DNA from: Planctomycetota bacterium
Lineage (GTDB): Bacteria > Planctomycetota > Planctomycetia > Pirellulales > Thermoguttaceae
NCBI GenBank assembly: GCA_021784975.1
Contig: JAJYGU010000310.1
Location: forward strand, 1 to 5,287
Length of the DNA stretch: 5,287 nucleotides
Reading direction: 5' to 3'
Positions within the stretch are counted from its first letter, which is position 1, and every line of letters starts with the position of its first letter. The notes below the pieces were generated by a model that saw only the letters and a program-made list of their open reading frames with translations, was not told where the DNA came from and did not search any database. Shown here piece after piece: positions 1-5,091 of this stretch. A program made the position numbers and the translations under genes.

Positions 1-273
1 GAACTTGCCGTTGTGCACGAGGGCGACGCCCCCGCCCTGCTTGGCGCACGCATCCACGGCCCGCTGGATCGCGGCCGTGTCGTTCGACTTGCCGTCGCCG
101 GTGGCCCCGAAATCCCGCACGTCGAAACACAGCCGGCTTGACGCTCTTACCGGCTGCGGAGCGGCCTTTGGTGCCGCCGACACGGGAAAGATCCCCGTCT
201 CGCCCGCAAACACAACCGCCGCCATCAAAAGCACGGCCGAAGGCACGAAGCCAAGTAGTCTTCTCATTTTCAT
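1..273 (-). CDS. Exported pectate-lyase/GH28-type beta-helix protein, N-terminal part
   Basis: Reading from the ATG at 273 to the window edge gives 91 residues with no stop, so the gene is 3'-truncated by the window. Residues 1-23 look like a Sec signal peptide: MKMRR is the basic start, residues 6-22 are hydrophobic, and a plausible cut follows VFA. After a short linker, residues 50-82 read FDVRDFGATGDGKSNDTAAI followed by an amphipathic helix and GGG. This is the hallmark opening of right-handed beta-helix enzymes (Pectate_lyase_3 / glycosyl hydrolase 28). In that family it precedes the coil stack that binds and cleaves acidic or modified polysaccharides outside the cytoplasm. The catalytic region lies outside the window, so the reaction cannot be assigned: polygalacturonase, lyase or a non-enzymatic beta-helix all remain possible. 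A second ATG two codons downstream is an alternative start. No good Shine-Dalgarno is visible; a weak AAGAAGGG lies about 15 nt upstream. Confidence 0.85.
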   Translation of the reverse strand, partial: MKMRRLLGFVPSAVLLMAAVVFAGETGIFPVSAAPKAAPQPVRASSRLCFDVRDFGATGDGKSNDTAAIQRAVDACAKQGGGVALVHNGKF

Positions 274-524
274 GGGTGAGGAGGTTCCCTTCTTCAGGTG
301 CAGCTGTTCAACCCCTTTTCCGGTCCCTGGACGGTCTTCAGCTACCGGGGACCTGTATTGCCTGCCGCAAGTTATCGCAAAGGTGAACCCACGTAAATCC
401 CTATGGTCGGCTCATAGACGGCAGCAACTGCCAGCAGGGCTAACCAATCCATTATCGACGACGTTCACCGCGATATACGGTCGCCGGAAATCGCGGACCA
501 CCTTCAATGCGTTGCCAACCGCGT
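274..524. other. Gap with no recognisable gene
   Basis: This 251-bp stretch separates the beta-helix gene from the four-helix-bundle remnant. Both neighbours are on the minus strand, so it should contain the beta-helix gene's promoter, but I see no convincing -35/-10 pair. The only structure noticed is a 6-bp inverted repeat, GGTCCC (322-327) with GGGACC (348-353). It has no T tract on either side and is too weak to call a terminator. A 38-codon minus-strand frame starts with a GTG overlapping the stop of the upstream remnant (528-526) but matches no family I know. Confidence 0.5.
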
Positions 525-725
525 TCACGATAGGTCCTCGGATTCCGCCTCATCCTTCCATTGCTGCATAGGTACAGCGTCCCCGCGGAATTTCATCGTC
601 ATCCGAGTGAGCATCGAGACGATTCGCTGGGGCTTCCCCTTCAGAATCAAGAAGGATTCGGCCGTGTACTGGATCGCCAGCCGGTAAACGTCGAGCCGGT
701 CATGATCGAACGCGATTTCGGCCAT
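525..725 (-). pseudogene. Four-helix-bundle (S23/IVS-type) protein with its core deleted
   Basis: The 66-codon frame joins two recognisable ends of a planctomycete four-helix-bundle protein (the family also annotated as 'S23 ribosomal protein/IVS-encoded'). Residues 6-20 (FDHDRLDVYRLAIQY) match the usual N-terminal helix. Residues 29-46 (KGKPQRIVSMLTRMTMKF) match the usual last helix (GK..L.RIVSMLTRM.MKF). The two central helices, normally about 60 residues with motifs such as RAAQSIPLNIAEG, are absent. The junction lies near SFLIL (24-28). Intact members have roughly 110-130 residues, so this copy is about half length. The join is in frame, so a short product may still be made, but it could not form the four-helix bundle. 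The family's function is unclear even when intact. No good Shine-Dalgarno precedes the ATG at 725; read-through from the DUF2442 gene 87 nt upstream is possible. The family match is from memory of its motifs. Confidence 0.75.
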
Positions 726-740
726 CGGAACTGGCTTCGA

Positions 741-788
741 TTACGAGCACGAGCACCGCCACAAGCGGCTGACCACGAGCACGACAAG
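741..788. repeat. Low-complexity CGAGCAC-rich stretch
   Basis: ACGAGCACGAGCAC at 743-756 recurs in diverged form as CCACGAGCACGACAAG at 773-788. This is a degenerate 6-nt periodicity (CGAGCA). It lies between the DUF2442 stop and the start of the four-helix-bundle remnant. I recall similar GAGTACGAGTACG-type runs next to such genes in planctomycetes, which is recollection rather than proof. No coding role is apparent on either strand. Confidence 0.4.
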
Positions 789-812
789 TTCGCTTCCAGA
801 GCTTGCCGTGTA

Positions 813-1085
813 TCACGGGTTCGAAGCTTTCGGACGACGCGCCGGAGAACCGCAAAGCATTCCCTCTACACTGATGTCTTCATCGATGTCGGGCCAGTGG
901 ATGCCATGTCCGTCAGCGATAATCTCGAAATTCTGACGCTGTTCAGGAGTTGCTTCTGATAGCCTCCAGGACCATGCGAGAGGAACGCTGATGGTCCGAC
1001 CGTCAATCAGGCGGGCTATGATTTCATCTTCTGTTACCTGCAAGTCCAATAGCCTGGGCTCTATTTCGTTAACCGCAATGCTCAT
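813..1085 (-). CDS. DUF2442 domain protein (putative antitoxin-like partner of DUF4160)
   Basis: The 90-residue protein covers the whole DUF2442 domain. It has a beta-rich N-terminal half (LLDLQVTEDEIIARLIDGR, 12-30), then ISVPLAW (32-38), then an ATPEQR stretch and the family signature GIHWPDIDEDISVEGML (61-77). Length is normal for the family and no residue of the signature is missing. I chose the ATG at 1085 because GGAGG (1096-1092) sits 6 nt upstream and the family normally begins here. The same frame is open upstream to an ATG at 1148, which would add 21 residues derived from the deleted DUF4160 gene. DUF2442 genes commonly follow a DUF4160 gene, and the pair is suspected to be a toxin-antitoxin-like module. 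That role is inference, no activity is visible in the sequence, and here the partner is broken. The tail after residue 80 (PARRPKASNP) is not conserved. Likely transcribed from the promoter at 1171-1199. Confidence 0.85.
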   Translation of the reverse strand: MSIAVNEIEPRLLDLQVTEDEIIARLIDGRTISVPLAWSWRLSEATPEQRQNFEIIADGHGIHWPDIDEDISVEGMLCGSPARRPKASNP

Positions 1086-1148
1086 TCCATGCCTCCAGGA
1101 AAGTATGTAGAATCGGTAGGGTCCTGCAATACCTTTTACGGTAGGCAT
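1069..1148 (-). pseudogene. DUF4160 gene remnant: both ends kept, core deleted
   Basis: Starting at the ATG at 1148, the first 16 codons read MPTVKGIAGPYRFYIL, the typical DUF4160 opening (MPTV..IGPYRFFFYS). From 1101, in a different frame, the strand reads FLEAWNEHCG followed by TAA at 1071-1069. This matches the usual DUF4160 C-terminus (LLEAWNEHFG). The 50 or so central residues, including the conserved HVHV-type and KFWLDP-type motifs, are missing. The ends abut near 1101-1103. The deletion is out of frame, so translation from 1148 does not reach the DUF4160 stop but runs into the DUF2442 frame. The surviving C-terminus overlaps the DUF2442 start by 17 nt, showing that the original genes overlapped and were probably translationally coupled. 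The C-terminal match is short, but its position, stop and overlap all fit. Confidence 0.75.
1092..1096 (-). promoter_or_regulatory. Shine-Dalgarno of DUF2442
   Basis: GGAGG lies 6 nt before the ATG at 1085, a strong site that decides the DUF2442 start. It sits inside the C-terminal codons of the old DUF4160 gene (the Leu-Glu-Ala codons), so the deletion that removed that gene's core stopped just short of the ribosome site. Confidence 0.65.
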
Positions 1149-1151
1149 GAT

Positions 1152-1157
1152 CTCCTC
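1152..1157 (-). promoter_or_regulatory. Shine-Dalgarno of the DUF4160 remnant
   Basis: GAGGAG precedes the ATG at 1148 with only 3 nt between, a little close but a good match. It supports 1148 as the original DUF4160 start and means ribosomes may still begin there, giving a 111-residue hybrid that continues through DUF2442. Confidence 0.55.
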
Positions 1158-1170
1158 AGCCTGGATGCGC

Positions 1171-1199
1171 AGTATATGCCGGTGGCCCGGAACAGGCAA
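1171..1199 (-). promoter_or_regulatory. Sigma-70-type promoter for the DUF4160/DUF2442 cluster
   Basis: On the minus strand, TTGCCT (1199-1194, 4/6 to the -35 consensus) and TATACT (1176-1171, 5/6 to the -10) are separated by exactly 17 bp. A start near 1164 would give a leader of about 16 nt before the ATG at 1148. Called by eye. Confidence 0.5.
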
Positions 1200-1207
1200 G
1201 CAGGGGG

Positions 1208-1378
1208 GCTTTCGCAGATCCATTCCCGTTTCTGTATCCGCTTTCTTCCCCGGACAAAGGGGACAGGCACCGTTTTCGCCGATGGTGGTCGCTAGCCTCC
1301 TTACGTCGAAGGCGGCGAAAACGGAGCCAGTCTCCGGCCGTGAGCGCGCAGAAACGGGAATGGCCCCAGCTTTCGCAG
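1208..1378. repeat. Two-tier inverted-repeat element (REP/BIME- or MITE-like) with flanking direct repeats
   Basis: Two nested pairs of inverted arms are visible. The outer arms are CCATTCCCGTTTCTG at 1220-1234 and its exact complement at 1349-1363 (15/15). The inner arms are GACAGGCACCGTTTTCGCCG at 1262-1281 and its complement at 1313-1332 (18/20), with a 31-nt loop. The spacing between outer and inner arms differs on the two sides (27 and 16 nt), so the sides are diverged inverted copies of one unit of about 60 bp. The 10-mer GCTTTCGCAG occurs in direct orientation just outside, at 1208-1217 and 1369-1378, which could be a target duplication or part of a larger repeat. There is no transposase, so mobilisation would need one elsewhere. 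The GGGGACAGGCACCG-type core resembles dispersed repeats I recall from planctomycete genomes. Confidence 0.7.
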
Positions 1379-1513
1379 GAACCAAGGCGCGAGGGGCAAG
1401 TGGGCGCGCCCTGTCCGCGCCTGCCAGGTTTCAACCTTCCAATCGGCGGCGCATTTCCGCGCGGCGAATACTCAATCCGATAAGCCAACTCACGAACTCC
1501 CCCGTGCCCCATC

Positions 1514-1909
1514 CTATCCGTACCCCAGCTTCCGCAGGTCGTCTTCCGTCAGTCCGTGGTAATGCGCCAGTTCGTGCAGGATCGTGATGCGGATTTGTTC
1601 GCGGAGGCGGTCGCGGTGGATGCGGCCCCGAGCGTCGGCCGACGCCGAGAGGATGCCCTCGCGATAAATGGTGACCACATCCGGCAGCGTGCCCGAGTGC
1701 CAGACGCTCTTCTCGCCGATCGGAATACCGGTGAACAGCCCACACAGGTCGTCGAGATACTCGACCCCCATGCGATCCCTCACCTCATCCGACGGGTAGT
1801 CTTCGACGTGCAGCGGCACCTTCTCGATCAATTCATGGATCAAGGGCGGCAGCCGCTCTAAGACCCACTCCAGTTGTTCGTCAAAACGGCGGCGTTGGTC
1901 GGCGTTCAA
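1514..1909 (-). CDS. Small zincin-type metallopeptidase family protein
   Basis: The 131-residue protein matches the small 'metallopeptidase family' / Zincin_1 group. Residues 112-119 read HELAHYHG, the HExxHxxG zinc site: H112 and H116 bind zinc, E113 is the catalytic base, and H118 or a later residue is a possible third ligand. The family-typical tail follows (LTEDDLRKLGYG, 120-131). Upstream, DDLCGLFTGIPI (53-64) and LPDVVTIYREGI (75-86) match the conserved strand and turn before the active helix. Length is normal and no signal peptide is seen, so it should be cytoplasmic. Substrates of this family are not established. The start is TTG at 1909: the frame upstream has no ATG or GTG before a stop, and GGGAG lies 9 nt upstream. 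A likely promoter is at 1956-1984. Downstream, 1379-1513 holds no gene I can support. Confidence 0.85.
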   Translation of the reverse strand: MNADQRRRFDEQLEWVLERLPPLIHELIEKVPLHVEDYPSDEVRDRMGVEYLDDLCGLFTGIPIGEKSVWHSGTLPDVVTIYREGILSASADARGRIHRDRLREQIRITILHELAHYHGLTEDDLRKLGYG

Positions 1910-1955
1910 CTTGAAGGACTCCCGCGGTTGGCTTCGTCGTGTACGGCTACCCCAG

Positions 1956-1984
1956 ATTATTTATCGAACCGCGGAGGACGCCAA
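1956..1984 (-). promoter_or_regulatory. Sigma-70-type promoter for the metallopeptidase gene
   Basis: On the minus strand, TTGGCG (1984-1979, 4/6) and AATAAT (1961-1956, 5/6) are separated by 17 bp. This would give a leader of about 40 nt before the TTG at 1909. The -35 box lies inside the 9-nt-periodic repeat at 1971-2006. Confidence 0.45.
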
Positions 1985-2006
1985 GGAGACCAAGGAAAAA
2001 TGAAAG
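1971..2006. repeat. 9-nt-periodic purine-rich repeat
   Basis: Four diverging 9-nt units can be laid out: GCGGAGGAC, GCCAAGGAG, ACCAAGGAA, AAATGAAAG. Intergenic strings of this kind (ACCGCGGAGGACGC... ending in a run of A) recur widely in planctomycetes and some other large genomes. That is recollection; this window has one copy. No coding use is apparent. Confidence 0.5.
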
Positions 2007-2073
2007 AATTGCAAGATCGAGGGTCTGTGACACCAATACCGGGTATGATTGCCCCCAAAACCCGGACGAGATC

Positions 2074-2184
2074 GCGAACGCGCGAAAGAGCGAGAACACG
2101 AAACGAGCCAGGGCCGCAGGTCGCGGGCCGCTTGCAGACGGTGTCCCTTAATTCCCGACGAATTCGGGTTTTCGCCCTTTCGCG
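2074..2184. repeat. 8-nt-periodic GCGAA repeat with a distant inverted partner
   Basis: Positions 2074-2105 form four 8-nt units (GCGAACGC, GCGAAAGA, GCGAGAAC, ACGAAACG). The 22-nt stretch 2081-2102 is matched in inverted orientation by 2163-2184 at 19 of 22 positions, with 60 nt between the arms. The core shared by both arms is CGCGAAAGRGCGARAAC. The arms may be two diverged copies of a dispersed CGAAA-type intergenic repeat facing each other. The forward promoter begins 26 nt to the right. Confidence 0.5.
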
Positions 2185-2188
2185 ATTG

Positions 2189-2216
2189 CCCGCCGTTGTC
2201 TACCCGCCGTTGTCTA
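2189..2216 (+). repeat. Perfect 14-bp tandem duplication
   Basis: CCCGCCGTTGTCTA occurs twice in direct succession (2189-2202 and 2203-2216) without mismatch. Each copy carries TTGTCT; the second is the -35 box of the promoter at 2210-2238. Confidence 0.85.
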
Positions 2217-2238
2217 ATTTCCGCGCCTGCGCTATGAT
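2210..2238 (+). promoter_or_regulatory. Sigma-70-type promoter for the 904-residue exported protein
   Basis: TTGTCT (2210-2215, 4/6) and TATGAT (2233-2238, 5/6) are separated by 17 bp. A start near 2245 gives a leader of about 130 nt before the ATG at 2377, long enough for regulation in the leader. Confidence 0.5.
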
Positions 2239-2254
2239 GTGAAGGAAACCTGAC

Positions 2255-2286
2255 CGCCAACACCACAGTCTGGGGGGGCGTTTTTT
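2255..2286 (+). terminator. Terminator-like hairpin in the leader of the large gene (possible attenuator)
   Basis: CGCC (2255-2258) can pair with GGCG (2277-2280), and C2261, C2263 and C2264 can pair with the G run 2272-2278 if AA is bulged and one A/G mismatch is allowed. TTTTTT (2281-2286) follows directly. The stem is imperfect. Its place, downstream of the promoter and upstream of the start codon, would make it an attenuator for the large gene. Confidence 0.3.
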
Positions 2287-2376
2287 CATACTCTCTCGAT
2301 TAGCGTGCCGGTTCCGAGCGAGTCGCCTTCGATTTACGACGGCCCGGCAACCAATCCCGGCGTGGAGATTCTTACC

Positions 2377-5091
2377 ATGTGCTCATCTAGTGTCCTACCA
2401 ACCCGCCACGTGTCGTTCCTTGGAGCGTTTCTGATTCTGGCGGCGTGCTGCCGTCCGCTGCTGGCCCAAGGGCCGATCGAGGCCGAGGCCTTGGTCGGCC
2501 AGCCGTTTGGCGTGGGGCGAATCGTGGTCGATTTGCCGCCCGACATGCTGCCGCAGCCGCTGGGCCTGGAGGGCGTGGGCCTGGTCGAGGCGCACGGCCG
2601 CGTGCTCTACCCGGTCGTCGAGACGCCGGCCTTCGGGACGCTACTCGGTCAGGTGCTCGATCGTGGCACGCCGTTGACCACCGGCGGCCCGATTCGCCAG
2701 CAAGTGGGCGGACTGTTGCGGAGCATCCTCAACCGACCACCACGAGTGGCGGTCGATTTCCTCTTCCGCGGCCCCGAGCCGCTGGAATTGACCCTCCAGG
2801 CCCGCACCAATCTGCCACTGACGCTCGTGCCACGCGAAATTCCCAACGCCCATCGGCGGCTGTTGGCCGTGTGGTGGCAACACTACGCCCGTGGCCCGCG
2901 TCTGCTGGAAACCAGGCCCGATTACCCGCCGCTGCTGGACAACTACCTGACCACCTTGCTGGCCAAGTGGACTAACCTGCCGCTGCCGCCTAAGAAGCAA
3001 ACCAAATCGGCCTACGACGAGCTTCAGCACGAATTGGGCATCAACGCCGGCACGGAATCGTTGCGCGTCTCGATGGAGCAAGACCGGCTCTTGGGCTTGA
3101 ACCACCTCGACCAGCCGGCCGATCAGCCGCTGCCTGAGCCGCTGGCGCTGCCGCCGCTGGAAGTGCCCGAACCGGCGGCCGACGTGAAGGTCGAGCCGAT
3201 TGCCCTGCGGGTGCCAGCCGAGTGCTTTTATGTCCGCTTCGGCAGTTTCGGCAACTTCCTCTGGCTTCAAGACACGCTGGCCCGCTGGGGCGGCGACGCC
3301 CAAAACCTGATCGCCATGCGGGGCCTCAACCGCGGCCTGAGCGACCGGGTGGAGAAGCAGCTCGTTTTGAAGCAGACCGTGCTTTCGCGCATGCTCGGCC
3401 CGACGGTGATCGCCGACGTGGCCATGATCGGCACCGACATGTTCTTTCGCGAAGGGGCGGCCTTCGGCATCCTTTTCCAGGCCCGCAGCAACCTGGCCCT
3501 CTCCACCAGCCTGAACCAGCAACGCAGCGAGCGGTTGGCCCAGGGCGGAGTGCGGGAACAGAAGGTCACCATTGGCAACCACACCGTTTCCTACCTCATG
3601 TCGCCCGACGGGGCGGTGCGTTCCTATTACGTGGCCGACGGCGACTTCCACCTGGTCACCAGCTCGCGGTGGATCGTCGCCCGCTTTCTGGCCACAGCCA
3701 AGGGCGAGGGCGCGCTGGGGGCCTTGAAGGAGTTTCGCTACGCCCGCAGCGTCATGCCGCTCGCGCGCAACGACACGATTTGGGTCTACCTCTCCGACGC
3801 CTTTTTTCGCAATATCACCAGCCCGCATTATCGGGTCGAGATGGCCCGGCGGCTCCAGGCAACGGCCGACATCGAGCTGGTGCAGTTGGCCAAGCTGACG
3901 GCCGCCGCCCAGAATCAGCCGGGCGGCAGCATCGCCCAGTTGATCGCCGACGGCCTGTTGCCCACCGATTTTGAGACCCGTCCCGACGGCGGCCGCACGG
4001 TCTTAGCCAACGGCGTGGTGCACGACAGCATCCGCGGCTATCACGGCACCTTCCTGCCGATCCCCGACATGCCGGTCGACAAGATCACCCGTAGCGAATT
4101 GGATGAGTACCGGCAGTTCTCCGATTTCTACCACTCGCGTTGGGGACGAATCGACCCGGTCATGGTGGCCATGAAGCGCAACGCCACCGCAAGAGACCGC
4201 GAGCACGTGGTGGTGGACGTGCTAATGACCCCGTTTGCGACCTCACACTTTGATTTGCTCCGCCAATGGGTGGGACCGGCCGATAACCAGCGCCTGGCGG
4301 CCATTCCCGGCAACATCGCCAATTTGCAAATCGCCGGCACCAATCAGCGCATCTTTGCCGGGCTCCGCGACGATCCGCCAAGGTCCGATTCGATCACCAT
4401 CGGTCGCTTTGGGTTGGCCGGGCTGACCGCCCTGGGCCAGTTTCGCAGCCTCTTCGACAGTTACATCGGCACCACCGGCACGGATCTCGGCTGGCTCGGC
4501 ATCTTCAATCTGGGCATCCCGCCGGTCTCCGATGCCGCCGGCTACGCCGGTTCGCCGCTGGGCGGTTGGCGTTACCAGGATGGCCGCTTCACCGTGTTCT
4601 CGTTCCAGCAGGAGGTGCTGGCCACGGTCGTCCCGCAACTCCATTTCGAGCAGGCTCCGCGGCCGGCGCAGATCCGGCTCCAGGTGGGCGATCTCTCCCA
4701 CGCCCAGATTACCCCGCTGGTCAACGACCTCGGCTATCAGCGAACCAAGGAAACCTGCTTCAACAACCTGCGTTTGATGCATGCGCTGGACCAGCAGCTT
4801 CACATCCCGCCGGCCTCGTGCAAGGAAGCGGCCGAGTTCCTGCTGGACGCCAAGCTGATCTGTCCGCTGGGCGGGCATTACGAGCTGCGCCAGACGCCCG
4901 ATGGTCCGCCGCGCTGGACCTCGACCGCCTTGGAAAAGCTGGCAGCCAGCGGCGGCACCGACGCCCACGCCCCGGAAGGCTACCAGGCACCGCCGTTGAA
5001 TTGGTTCCGCGGCCTCGACCTGGAGGCCACCATGACCGACAAGAACCTCTCGGCCCACGCCGAAGTCGACATGAAGATGCCGGGCAATTGA
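2377..5091 (+). CDS. Large exported protein of unknown function (planctomycete-type)
   Basis: The 904-residue product has no named domain I recognise with confidence. I chose the ATG at 2377 because GGAG (2364-2367) is 9 nt upstream and it opens directly into a signal peptide; an in-frame GTG at 2305 would bury that signal. Residues 13-30 are hydrophobic, with a likely cut after LLA (28-30). LAAC at 21-24 also fits a lipobox, so a lipoprotein is possible. Residues 31-230 form an N-terminal region, and 245-275 are a proline-rich linker. From C283 (CFYVRFGSFGNF) a long region includes GPTVIADVAMIGTD (341-354), DTIWVYLSDAFFRN (466-479) and FLPIPDMPVDKIT (559-571). Near the C-terminus a Cys-bearing module (C794, C815, C829) contains ICPLGGHYEL. 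The protein ends with an LNWFRGLDLE segment (874-883). The second region recalls planctomycete proteins with a DUF3352-like flavour, which is inference. There is no transmembrane segment beyond the signal, so it is probably periplasmic or envelope-bound. It is transcribed alone from 2210-2238. Confidence 0.85.
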   Translation: MCSSSVLPTRHVSFLGAFLILAACCRPLLAQGPIEAEALVGQPFGVGRIVVDLPPDMLPQPLGLEGVGLVEAHGRVLYPVVETPAFGTLLGQVLDRGTPLTTGGPIRQQVGGLLRSILNRPPRVAVDFLFRGPEPLELTLQARTNLPLTLVPREIPNAHRRLLAVWWQHYARGPRLLETRPDYPPLLDNYLTTLLAKWTNLPLPPKKQTKSAYDELQHELGINAGTESLRVSMEQDRLLGLNHLDQPADQPLPEPLALPPLEVPEPAADVKVEPIALRVPAECFYVRFGSFGNFLWLQDTLARWGGDAQNLIAMRGLNRGLSDRVEKQLVLKQTVLSRMLGPTVIADVAMIGTDMFFREGAAFGILFQARSNLALSTSLNQQRSERLAQGGVREQKVTIGNHTVSYLMSPDGAVRSYYVADGDFHLVTSSRWIVARFLATAKGEGALGALKEFRYARSVMPLARNDTIWVYLSDAFFRNITSPHYRVEMARRLQATADIELVQLAKLTAAAQNQPGGSIAQLIADGLLPTDFETRPDGGRTVLANGVVHDSIRGYHGTFLPIPDMPVDKITRSELDEYRQFSDFYHSRWGRIDPVMVAMKRNATARDREHVVVDVLMTPFATSHFDLLRQWVGPADNQRLAAIPGNIANLQIAGTNQRIFAGLRDDPPRSDSITIGRFGLAGLTALGQFRSLFDSYIGTTGTDLGWLGIFNLGIPPVSDAAGYAGSPLGGWRYQDGRFTVFSFQQEVLATVVPQLHFEQAPRPAQIRLQVGDLSHAQITPLVNDLGYQRTKETCFNNLRLMHALDQQLHIPPASCKEAAEFLLDAKLICPLGGHYELRQTPDGPPRWTSTALEKLAASGGTDAHAPEGYQAPPLNWFRGLDLEATMTDKNLSAHAEVDMKMPGN

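Noticed and set aside
5..571. Plus-strand frame of 188 codons at the left edge
   Set aside because: It is antisense to the beta-helix protein, whose signal peptide and FDVRDFGATGDG motif are clear, and crosses the gap and part of the four-helix-bundle remnant.
1149..1385. Upstream extension of the DUF4160/DUF2442 frame to an ATG at 1385
   Set aside because: The added residues are translated repeat element (VPAKAG..., ...NGACPLCPGK...) and include the promoter at 1171-1199.
1402..1411. GGGCGCGCCC palindrome
   Set aside because: A 10-bp GC palindrome is unremarkable in DNA of this composition, and nothing around it suggests a binding site.
1156..1512. Minus-strand frame starting 1 nt after the metallopeptidase stop (MGHGGVRELAYRIEY...)
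   Set aside because: It runs straight through the inverted-repeat element, has a low-complexity composition and matches no family. A second frame ending in VSWLIGLSIRRAEMRRRLEG (stop at 1431-1433) looks slightly more protein-like but has no start or homology I can support.
2154..2172. CCCGA-CGAAT-TCGGG hairpin followed by TTTT as a terminator
   Set aside because: The stem is only 5 bp, there is no plus-strand gene upstream to terminate, and the sequence is explained by the inverted repeat arm at 2163-2184.
2305..2376. In-frame GTG start at 2305 for the large protein
   Set aside because: It adds 24 polar residues in front of a clear signal peptide, and no good Shine-Dalgarno precedes it. The ATG at 2377 has GGAG 9 nt upstream.
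2641..3828. Long minus-strand open frame of 395 codons inside the large gene
   Set aside because: It is a high-GC shadow of the plus-strand gene, rich in Gln, Arg, His and Gly with no domain or signal. The plus frame has a signal peptide, promoter and Shine-Dalgarno.
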